Counted from the first letter of the stretch, positions 1 through 5,595 are shown. The stretch is DNA of 6,015 nucleotides from Verrucomicrobiota bacterium (GCA_018969165.1 JAGWYX010000272.1:1-6015), one strand, 5' to 3'. The notes: generated by a model from the letters alone, not told the origin. Made by a program: numbers and translations.

Positions 1-849
1 CGCCGTCCCCGAAGCAACAGGGGCTGGACTCTGCGCCTGGTCCAACAGCCCAGGGTAGAGTTTGCGGACGCAGTCCGGGCAGAGGCCGTGGCTGAACTTG
101 GCGTCGGAATGCTCGGCGACGTAGGTCTCGACCTGCTTCCAGTAGCCCTGGTCGTCGCGGATTTTCTTGCACGACGCGCAAATGGGCAGCAAGCCAGTGA
201 GGGTCTTGACCTTGGCGAGCGTGTCTTGCAGCTCGACGATGAGCTGCTGGCGTTCGGTGATTTCGGATTCGAGGCGGTGATTGGTTTCCCGCAACTCGGC
301 GGTGCGCTGGTCCACCAGTGCTTCGAGGCGGGCCAACTGGCCTTTGGCCTCCTGGGCGAGCCGCCATTTCTCGGTCAGGGCGCTGGCCAATTGCAGCACC
401 TCGATCGCCTCGAACGGTTTCTTGAGCAGCACGAACCGGTCGGATTCGCCCAGCCGCGACGCCAGGTCTTCCCACGAATAATCGGCATAAGCGGTGCAGA
501 GGACAATCTGCAGCGCGGGGTCGGCCGCCCAGATTTTCTCGGTGGTTTCGACGCCGTCCCAGCCGGGCGGCATGCGGATATCGACGAAGGCCAGCGCGTA
601 AGGCTGGCCGCGTTCGACGGCGCGGCGCACCAGCTCCAGGCCCTCGCGCCCCTGGTAGGCCGAGTCCACGAGGAATGACGGCCGTTTGACCGCCGCGGGC
701 GGCGCCGAGAAAAGCGCGGTCTCGGTCGCCGCCAGGGCTTCGTCGCCGAGCGAACCCGCGTGGAGGATTTGACGCAGGCTATCATGGATCGGCCGGGTGT
801 CGTCGATGACGAGGATACGCGGGTTGCGTTCGAGCGAGGCGGGGCTCAT
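1..849 (-). CDS. Response regulator: receiver, coiled coil and four-cysteine C-terminal module (3' end beyond window)
   Basis: The reading frame is open from ATG at 849 to the window edge (283 residues seen, no stop). Residues 10-160 form a CheY-like receiver: acidic pair D16/D17 in RILVIDDTRPIHDSL, phosphoacceptor D90 in AFVDIRMPPGWDG, T119 in LCTAY and K144 in LLKKPF. About 30 extra residues (roughly 40-68) lie between helix 1 and the second core strand, giving a longer receiver than CheY. Residues 160-215 are heptad-like and charged, a likely coiled coil. Residues 217-266 hold C224, C227, C257 and C260 in the pattern CxxC-x29-CxxC, around PICASCKKIRDDQGYW and FSHGLCPDC. I recall this ending from many PAS or receiver proteins of environmental bacteria; its function is not established, and zinc binding is inference. 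There is no DNA-binding or enzymatic output domain so far. The start overlaps the kinase stop codon (ATGA), so this is very probably the kinase's cognate receiver. No Shine-Dalgarno is visible, which fits translational coupling. Confidence 0.93.
   Translation of the reverse strand, partial: MSPASLERNPRILVIDDTRPIHDSLRQILHAGSLGDEALAATETALFSAPPAAVKRPSFLVDSAYQGREGLELVRRAVERGQPYALAFVDIRMPPGWDGVETTEKIWAADPALQIVLCTAYADYSWEDLASRLGESDRFVLLKKPFEAIEVLQLASALTEKWRLAQEAKGQLARLEALVDQRTAELRETNHRLESEITERQQLIVELQDTLAKVKTLTGLLPICASCKKIRDDQGYWKQVETYVAEHSDAKFSHGLCPDCVRKLYPGLLDQAQSPAPVASGTA
846..849 (-). other. ATGA stop/start overlap between kinase and response regulator genes
   Basis: On the minus strand the kinase stop TGA (848-846) shares bases with the next gene's ATG (849-847). 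The preceding bases, ACCAAACCCAAGCC, contain no Shine-Dalgarno match. A 4-nt overlap of this kind is a classical sign of translational coupling and near-equal expression of a kinase and its receiver partner. Confidence 0.9.
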
Positions 850-3173
850 GGCTTGGGTTTGGTTCGGGTGCAGGGGAGCACCAGGGTGAAGGTGGCGCCG
901 CGGCCCGGACCGTCGGAGTGGGCCGTGAGTTCGCCGCCCAACTCGCGGGCAGCCAGCGCGCCATTGTGCAGGCCGAACCCGTGCCCGGCCTTGCGCGTGG
1001 TGAACCCGAGTTCGAAAACTCGCGCCAGGTTCTCGGGCGCGATCCCCACGCCGTTGTCCGTGACCGAAATCCGCACCCGCTGGCCTGCAGTCGCCGCGGT
1101 CCGGAGAGTGAGTTGCTTGTCGGTTGCGCCGCCTTCGTCCAGGGCGTATTTGGCATTGCGGATCAAGTTGACCAGGATTTGGAGCACTTTATGGCGTTCG
1201 GTCGATACCGGCGGGGTGTCAGCGAACTCGCGCACGATGCGGACGTGGTGGCGCTCCAGGGCCTCGGTGTTGATCCGCAGGGCGTCCTCGAGCAGGTCGG
1301 CGATCACGACGGGTTCGGTGATCCCGGCGACGCGGGCGTAGGATTGCTGCAAGGCGACGATTTCCTTGATGTGGTCGATGTGATCGCGCAGGGCCGTCAA
1401 TTCCCGCAGCATGTCGTTGCGATCGGCCGTCAAGCGAGTGGCCAAGGCCGAGAGATAGGCCGGCAGTTGTTGTCCCTTGGGGTCCGCGGTCAGGAACGCC
1501 GCCAGGTTGTCCTGCTGCGCCTGGACCAATGCGGCGGCTTTGGCCAGGTTCGGGACGCGGGACTGCTGCGTCTTCTCCAGCAGGAGCGAAGTCGAGAGGT
1601 TGACGGCGTTGAGGACGTTGCCGACGTTGTGCAGGATGCTGGTGGCCACCTCGGCCATGCCGGCCTGACGCGAGGTCTCGAGCAATTGCTGCTGCGTCGC
1701 CGCCAGTTCCTCTTGGGCCCGGCGCTGGTCGGTGATGTCGGTAACGATGCCCAGGAACCGCGCGGGTTCACCCGACGGACCTCGGAGCACGAAGGCCCGG
1801 CCGTGCGCCCAGCGCACCGCGCCGTCCGGGCGGACGACGCGGAACTCGGCGCTGACGCCGTCCTGGGAGGCGCCCAGCTTTGCCAATTCGGCGAACACCC
1901 GCTCGCGGTCCTGCGCTGGGAGGGCCTGGCTCCATTGCGTGGGGTCGGCGAGGAGGTCCGCCGCGGGTCGGCCCCAGATGCGCTCGTAGGCCGGGCTGAC
2001 GTAGTAGAATTGGCGCATGTCCGGCGAGGCCATCCAGAAGACCGCGTCGATGTTCTCGGCGATCTGGCGGAAGCGTTCTTCGCTGTCGCGCAACGTGGCT
2101 TCCGCCCGCTGGCGTTCGGTGATGTCGCGCATAACGCCGACCGCGTGCCAGCGGTCCTTGAGGCGCACGGCGGATACCGACAGTTCCACGGGGATTTCGG
2201 TGCCATCCTTGCGCCGGGCGGCAAGTTCGAGAGTGGCGCCAACGGCGCGGCCTTGACCGGTGGCCTGGAAGCGGGGGAAGGCCTCGCGGCAGGCCGCGTG
2301 GTAGCGTGGCGGGGCCAGGAGCCGGTGCAGATTCTGTCCCAGCGCCTCGGCCGCCGTGTAGCCCAGCAACAGCTCGGCTGCCCGACTCCAATGCGAGATC
2401 TGGCCCTCCCCGTCCATCATGATGATCCCGTCGCGAGCCGACTCGGTGACGGTGCGCAGGCGTTCTTCGCTGTCGCGCAACGCCCGCTCGATGCGCTTGC
2501 GCTCGGTGATGTCGCGGAGGACTACCAGGAAAGCCGGCATGCCGCGGTCCGAGAACGGAATGCCGAGCGCTTCGACTTCCACTTCGGTGCCGTCCAACCG
2601 TCGCAAGGCCAACTCGAATAACGGCGGCGGCCCGGGCGACTTCGAGTCGCTCGCGATCCGCTCGGCAACGCGCGCCTGATCGGCCGGATGGACGACGTCC
2701 TCGGGCGTCAATCCCAAGACGGCCTCCGGAGTGGATGCCCGCAGGAGTCTCGCGGTCGCGGGATTAGCAAAGACAATCCGGCCCTGGCGATGGATGAAAA
2801 TTGCGTCCGGGGCATACTCGATGAGGGTCCGGTAACGCTGTTCGCTCGCCTGCAGTTTGACCTGCGCGGTGTGCCACTGGATCATGAGAACGCTGACCAC
2901 GGCGAAGACCAGCACGCCGATCTCGTAGCTGGTGGCGACGTCCGACAGCGAGGTGCCGTGGGGGGAAAGGCCCAAGCCGACGAGCATCAGCGCCATCAGG
3001 ACGGCAGTGAAGGCGGCCGTGCTGGCGGGCGAGGCCCGGCGCGCCCAGAGCACCAGCGGCAGCAGGTAGAGCAGCCATTCGCCCATCCCCAGCGGCACCA
3101 GCAAGTCCAGGCCGAAGATGACCGCGGTCATCCCCAGCACCAGGGCGGCATAGCGGTCGAGCTTGAGTTTCAT
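846..3173 (-). CDS. Membrane-anchored sensor histidine kinase with three PAS domains
   Basis: A 775-residue protein that should autophosphorylate a histidine and pass phosphate to a receiver. Four hydrophobic segments (about 8-29, 31-45, 50-70 and 83-100) suggest an inner-membrane anchor with no large periplasmic domain. Three PAS domains follow (about 110-225, 234-353 and 364-483), each closed by a DITERK/DITERQ/DITDQR linker. The phosphoacceptor is H515 in the H-box SILHNVGNVLNAVN, an LHN variant rather than the common HE(L/I)RTP form. The H-box to N-box distance is long (about 155 residues), implying an enlarged dimerisation domain. The ATPase domain has the N-box NLIRNAKYAL (N673), G1 TDNGVGI (706-711), the F-box region VFELGFTTRK and G2 GHGFGLH (730-736). 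There is no C-terminal receiver, so the partner must be separate. I chose ATG at 3173 because the frame upstream stays open to 3644 only through repeat DNA, and MKLKLDRYAA leads directly into the first membrane segment. Confidence 0.94.
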   Translation of the reverse strand: MKLKLDRYAALVLGMTAVIFGLDLLVPLGMGEWLLYLLPLVLWARRASPASTAAFTAVLMALMLVGLGLSPHGTSLSDVATSYEIGVLVFAVVSVLMIQWHTAQVKLQASEQRYRTLIEYAPDAIFIHRQGRIVFANPATARLLRASTPEAVLGLTPEDVVHPADQARVAERIASDSKSPGPPPLFELALRRLDGTEVEVEALGIPFSDRGMPAFLVVLRDITERKRIERALRDSEERLRTVTESARDGIIMMDGEGQISHWSRAAELLLGYTAAEALGQNLHRLLAPPRYHAACREAFPRFQATGQGRAVGATLELAARRKDGTEIPVELSVSAVRLKDRWHAVGVMRDITERQRAEATLRDSEERFRQIAENIDAVFWMASPDMRQFYYVSPAYERIWGRPAADLLADPTQWSQALPAQDRERVFAELAKLGASQDGVSAEFRVVRPDGAVRWAHGRAFVLRGPSGEPARFLGIVTDITDQRRAQEELAATQQQLLETSRQAGMAEVATSILHNVGNVLNAVNLSTSLLLEKTQQSRVPNLAKAAALVQAQQDNLAAFLTADPKGQQLPAYLSALATRLTADRNDMLRELTALRDHIDHIKEIVALQQSYARVAGITEPVVIADLLEDALRINTEALERHHVRIVREFADTPPVSTERHKVLQILVNLIRNAKYALDEGGATDKQLTLRTAATAGQRVRISVTDNGVGIAPENLARVFELGFTTRKAGHGFGLHNGALAARELGGELTAHSDGPGRGATFTLVLPCTRTKPKP
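2073..2482. repeat. Two 23-nt identical copies inside the kinase gene, at PAS linkers
   Basis: Bases 2073-2095 and 2460-2482 are identical and 387 nt (129 codons) apart, in the same frame. They encode the ALRDSEER-type linker that precedes the second and third PAS domains (LRDSEERL and LRDSEERF). The spacing equals one PAS plus linker, so the simplest reading is duplication of a PAS module, or conversion between linkers, within the gene. Confidence 0.6.
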
Positions 3174-3176
3174 GCG

Positions 3177-3196
3177 TGAACACGAATGAACACGAA
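3177..3196. repeat. Perfect 10-bp tandem duplication just upstream of the kinase start
   Basis: TGAACACGAA occurs twice in direct succession on the plus strand (TTCGTGTTCA twice on the coding strand) and ends 3 nt before the kinase ATG. It therefore occupies the place where a ribosome binding site would be and contains no Shine-Dalgarno match. I recall similar AACACGAATG tracts in intergenic DNA of Verrucomicrobiota and related bacteria; this is memory, not a search result. Confidence 0.8.
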
Positions 3197-3261
3197 GCGG
3201 AGAGAGGAGGCATTTTGCCCCACCTGGTTCCCCGTGGCGACGGGGGAGGAACACTCGGAGA

Positions 3262-3355
3262 AACGCTGAGACGCAGAGAACGCAGAGCCTCGCAGAGCAA
3301 AGTTCTTCCAGTGGTTCCGCTCGGCGTTCCTCTGCGTCCTCCGCGTCTCGGCGTT
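3262..3355. repeat. Imperfect inverted repeat inside 135-bp unit 1
   Basis: The left arm 3262-3287 and right arm 3330-3355 are 26 nt each and complementary at 23 positions. They enclose a 42-nt centre. As RNA this would be a long imperfect hairpin; as DNA it resembles a short non-autonomous element with terminal inverted repeats. Neither role is proven. Confidence 0.75.
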
Positions 3356-3396
3356 GATCCGGCTCTCCGTGGCGACGAGGGAGGAACACTCGGAGA

Positions 3397-3490
3397 AACG
3401 CTGAGGCGCAGAGAACGCAGAGCCTCGCAGAGCAAAGTTCTTCTGGCGGTTCCACTCGGCGTTCCTCTGCGTCCTCCGCGTCTCGGCGTT
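3397..3490. repeat. Imperfect inverted repeat inside 135-bp unit 2
   Basis: The left arm 3397-3422 and right arm 3465-3490 match the corresponding arms of unit 1 shifted by 135. They are complementary at 22 of 26 positions; the extra mismatch comes from the A-to-G change in the left arm (GAGGCGC instead of GAGACGC). Confidence 0.72.
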
Positions 3491-3514
3491 GATCCGACTC
3501 TCCCACCCTGCGGG

Positions 3515-3589
3515 CCCGTAGCCGCCGATGTGAGTCGACTCTATTTCTCCGGCGTTCAGATGGAGTGGACTGACGTCCGCGGCTACGGG
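3515..3589. repeat. Inverted repeat with perfect 11-bp outer stem after the PAS-receiver gene
   Basis: The left arm 3515-3541 and right arm 3563-3589 are complementary at 23 of 27 positions. The outermost 11 bases (CCCGTAGCCGC against GCGGCTACGGG) pair perfectly, and the loop is 21 nt. The stem base sits 2 nt beyond the stop codon of the upstream gene, where it could block 3' exonucleases or slow transcription. No U-tract follows in the direction of transcription, so it is not a canonical intrinsic terminator. A dispersed palindromic element is the alternative. The CCGTAGCCGC wording is familiar to me from Verrucomicrobia intergenic DNA. Confidence 0.8.
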
Positions 3590-3591
3590 GT

Positions 3592-5358
3592 TCATGGCGA
3601 TGGGGTGGACGCCGGCTCCGACTGGCCTCCGACGGTTGAGGCATTAGCCGAGGGCAGCGATGCGGCGGCCGTCGCGTCCAGGAAGGCCAGCGGATAGGGC
3701 GCTGGCTGGCCGAGCTGGCGCGCCAGGTCGTTGACCTGCTGTTTGAGTTCGATCATGCGCAGCTCGCGGCCGACGGCCACGCGGTTAAAGCGCACCAGCT
3801 CCTCGTTCTGTCGCAGCAAGGCGGTCTCGGCCCGTTTGCGCTCCGTGATGTCGCGGACGACGGCGATGACGTACTCCTTCTGGTCGAGCACGAGGTAGCG
3901 CGCGGCGGCCTCGATGGGAAACGTTGAACCGTCTTTGCACCGGACCAGCGACTCGGAGGCGCGGGAGCCGGTGGCTCGCAACACCTGCAGCCGCTCCGCC
4001 CAGGCCGCGGGAGTCGCCAGGTTCACGTTCAGGTCGGTCACGCGCAGGTTGAGCAACTCGTCGTGGCGGTACCCGAGCTGGCGGCACGCGGTTTCATTGA
4101 CATCCAGTAAGCGGCTGGTTTCCGCCTCCAGGACGAAGATCGCGTCGTTCGACTGGTCGACGAGCTGGCGGAACAACTGCAGCCGCGCTTCGGCGCGCTT
4201 GCGCTCAGTCAGATCGTGACCGATGCCGACCAGGCCGACGATCTGGCCGTTCTCGTCCCGCAGGGGGACCTTCGTGCTTAGGACGCAACGGGTCTCGCCG
4301 TCAGGGCTCAGAACGAAATCCTCGCGATCGATCAACGGTTGGCCGGTCTGCAAAACCTTTTGTTCATCGGCCTGGAATTGCGCGGCGCGGTCTGGGGGAT
4401 GAAAATCCTGGTCGGATTTGCCCACAATCTCCTCCGGCAGGGCCTTCCCGAAGCTGCGCACGATCGCCCGGTTGGCGATCACGAAGCGGCTGGCGGTGTC
4501 CTTGACGTAGATGAAGTCAGGGTGGGTGTTGATCAGCGTTCGGAGCAGATTGCGCTCCTCGGCCAGCAAAGCCTCGGCCGCTTTGCGTTCGGTGATGTCC
4601 TGGACCACGCCGAGCATGCGCACGGGCCGGCCGCCGGCGTCCCGTAGGACGCGGGCTTTCTCATGCACCCATCGCACGTCCCCGTCCGGCCGGATGATCC
4701 GGTGTTCGATTTCGTAGTCCGTGCTCCGTTCGGTGGCCAAACGGCTGGCTTGGCGAACCGCCTCCAGATCGTCGGGATGCACGCGGGCGAGAAAGCTGGC
4801 CACCGTTCCATCGAACTCCGTTTCCGAGAGCCCGAAGATGTGAAACACCTCGCGTGACCAAACCAACGGGGCTTCGGGGGCCAGGTCCGAGATCCAACTG
4901 CCGATATGCGCCACCTCCTGGGCTTGTTCCAAAAAGCCTTCACTGTCCCGCAGCGCCTGGTCCGCCCGCCGCTTCTCCTCACGAAGCTTCTTGCCTTCCA
5001 GCGCCCGCGCCACCGCCAGTCCCAGGCGGGCCAAGCGATCCTTCAGCAGGTAATCGGTGGCCCCGGCGCGCATGGCTTCCACGGCCACATCCTCGCCGAT
5101 CGTTCCCGAGACGATGACGAATGGGACATCGACCGGCCGGCCGCGGAGCAATTCCAGGGCTCGCACCGCGGTGAACTGCGGCATCTGGTAGTCCGACAGG
5201 ATGATCTCGGGCGGTGGGTCCAGGTGCGCCAGAAAGTCGGGCTCGCTCTCGACCCGTTCCCACCGCGGCTCGTAATCCGCCCGGCGCAGTTCGTGCAGGA
5301 CCAGCTCGGCATCAGCCGGGTTGTCTTCCAGGATAAGGACGCGCAAGGGGCGGGGCAT
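3592..5358 (-). CDS. Receiver protein with three PAS domains and no kinase domain
   Basis: A 588-residue, apparently cytoplasmic protein. Residues 5-122 are a receiver with E11/D12, phosphoacceptor D56 (ILSDYQMP), S84 (VIVSGT) and K106 (YLLKDR). Three PAS domains follow: about 141-256 (AHIGSW, then a PAS_3-type HPDDLEAV and DGDVRWVHE), about 267-387 (PAS_4-like, THPDFIYVKD) and about 394-508 (QSNDAIFVLE), with DITERK or DLTERK linkers. The last segment (515-550) is FNRVAVGRELRMIELKQQVN followed by a Pro/Ala/Ser-rich tail. There is no H-box, N-box, GGDEF, EAL or DNA-binding domain, so this is not a kinase; it probably works as a phospho-dependent sensor or adaptor that contacts a kinase. I recall the RELRMIELK tail from other PAS proteins, where it looks like a short dimerisation helix. 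The start is firm: a stop codon (TAA, 5373-5371) lies 12 nt upstream in frame, and the receiver begins at once. No Shine-Dalgarno is visible. Confidence 0.93.
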   Translation of the reverse strand: MPRPLRVLILEDNPADAELVLHELRRADYEPRWERVESEPDFLAHLDPPPEIILSDYQMPQFTAVRALELLRGRPVDVPFVIVSGTIGEDVAVEAMRAGATDYLLKDRLARLGLAVARALEGKKLREEKRRADQALRDSEGFLEQAQEVAHIGSWISDLAPEAPLVWSREVFHIFGLSETEFDGTVASFLARVHPDDLEAVRQASRLATERSTDYEIEHRIIRPDGDVRWVHEKARVLRDAGGRPVRMLGVVQDITERKAAEALLAEERNLLRTLINTHPDFIYVKDTASRFVIANRAIVRSFGKALPEEIVGKSDQDFHPPDRAAQFQADEQKVLQTGQPLIDREDFVLSPDGETRCVLSTKVPLRDENGQIVGLVGIGHDLTERKRAEARLQLFRQLVDQSNDAIFVLEAETSRLLDVNETACRQLGYRHDELLNLRVTDLNVNLATPAAWAERLQVLRATGSRASESLVRCKDGSTFPIEAAARYLVLDQKEYVIAVVRDITERKRAETALLRQNEELVRFNRVAVGRELRMIELKQQVNDLARQLGQPAPYPLAFLDATAAASLPSANASTVGGQSEPASTPSP

Positions 5359-5361
5359 GAG

Positions 5362-5375
5362 GGTTAGGGGTTAGG
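5362..5375. repeat. Telomere-like GGTTAGG tandem next to the receiver-PAS start codon
   Basis: GGTTAGG occurs twice back to back, flanked by further G residues; the coding strand reads CCCTAACCCCTAACCCTC just before ATG. It lies where a ribosome binding site would be and has no purine-rich Shine-Dalgarno on the coding strand. It also supplies the in-frame stop that fixes the start. Two copies are too few to suggest any telomere function. Confidence 0.75.
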
Positions 5376-5457
5376 GACTGGGGAGGCTGAAAGGTCACCG
5401 GATTTTGGCTTCCTTGGCTGGCTTGGAGTTCACGCGATGATCCTTCGAGGTTCGTTG

Positions 5458-5479
5458 GACTTTAGTTCGACTTTAGTTC
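5458..5479. repeat. Two-copy 11-bp direct repeat, candidate regulator-binding site
   Basis: GACTTTAGTTC occurs twice without a gap at 5458-5468 and 5469-5479. A related but degenerate third block follows at 5480-5490 (6 of 11 matches). The 11-bp period is about one helical turn, the spacing used by OmpR/PhoB-type regulators on tandem sites. The block starts 100 nt upstream of the receiver-PAS gene in the only AT-richer part of the spacer. A binding role is inference; no DNA-binding regulator is encoded in the window. Confidence 0.5.
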
Positions 5480-5533
5480 GATCATGATTCGAGGGCCGGT
5501 CTGGGTGCGCCGCCCGGCGATGGCACCCCGGAT

Positions 5534-5595
5534 GGGAGGGCCGACTTCCACGTCGGCCCTGACGGTCTTGGGCGCGGGTGGAACCGCGCCCTCCC
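5534..5595. repeat. Head-to-head pair of REP-like hairpins sharing a TTCCAC loop
   Basis: Unit A, on the plus strand (5534-5560), reads GGGAGGGC, CGAC, TTCCAC, GTCG, GCCCT. Unit B, on the minus strand (5595-5570), reads GGGAGGGC, GCGG, TTCCAC, CCGC, GCCC. Both form perfect stems (9 and 8 bp) with the same six-base loop, and they point towards each other across a 9-nt spacer. The inner four stem pairs differ between the units, yet each change is matched on the opposite arm, so pairing is conserved while sequence is not. The outer GGGAGGGC/GCCCTCCC also pair with each other. The block lies 17-79 nt after the Rcp1-like stop codon. It resembles a bacterial REP/BIME arrangement and might protect or end the upstream transcript, though no U-tract follows. 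Confidence 0.82.

Larger units (their letters stand above)
3232..3501. repeat. Two tandem 135-bp repeat units
   Basis: Unit 1 (3232-3366) and unit 2 (3367-3501) abut without a gap and match at 128 of 135 positions by eye. All seven differences are transitions, with no indels. Because 135 is a multiple of three, the units also repeat in protein frame, which keeps a spurious upstream extension of the kinase frame open. Each unit contains an imperfect inverted repeat, listed separately. The wording of the arms (ACGCTGAGACGCAGAG) resembles a dispersed repeat that I recall from Verrucomicrobia, Planctomycetes, Acidobacteria and Chloroflexi genomes, often mis-annotated as protein. No transposase or target-site duplication is visible. 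Confidence 0.92.
3174..3591. other. 418-nt spacer made almost entirely of repeats; no gene
   Basis: This spacer lies between the stop of the PAS-receiver gene and the start of the kinase gene. Reading from the kinase side, it contains a 10-bp tandem duplication, a purine-rich stretch (3197-3231), two tandem 135-bp units, and an inverted repeat that ends next to the upstream stop codon. Several reading frames stay open through it on both strands, but their translations are low-complexity and repeat-derived (for example LCVLCASAF, seen twice), so I call none of them a gene. I could not pick out a convincing promoter; if the kinase has its own, it must lie within repeat DNA. Confidence 0.8.

Noticed and set aside
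88..678. A 196-residue open frame on the plus strand
   Set aside because: It is a mirror of the receiver and Cys-module gene, rich in Leu/Gly/Phe as antisense frames of such genes are, with no recognisable fold.
918..2621. A 567-residue open frame on the plus strand
   Set aside because: It is antisense to the kinase gene. The composition is an ordinary GC-rich shadow, no domain is recognisable, and the minus-strand frame over the same bases carries every expected kinase motif.
3232..3501. CRISPR array
   Set aside because: There are only two units, contiguous with no unique spacers, far longer than CRISPR repeats, and no cas gene is in view.
3170..3697. Repeat-derived open frames on both strands (for example one beginning MNTNEHEAE and one containing INAETRRTQRNAE twice)
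   Set aside because: They stay open only because 135 is divisible by three. The translations are low complexity and duplicated, and are explained fully by the tandem repeat.
5359..5380. Telomere or linear replicon end
   Set aside because: There are only two copies of the 7-mer, and the stretch lies between two genes in the middle of an operon-like cluster.
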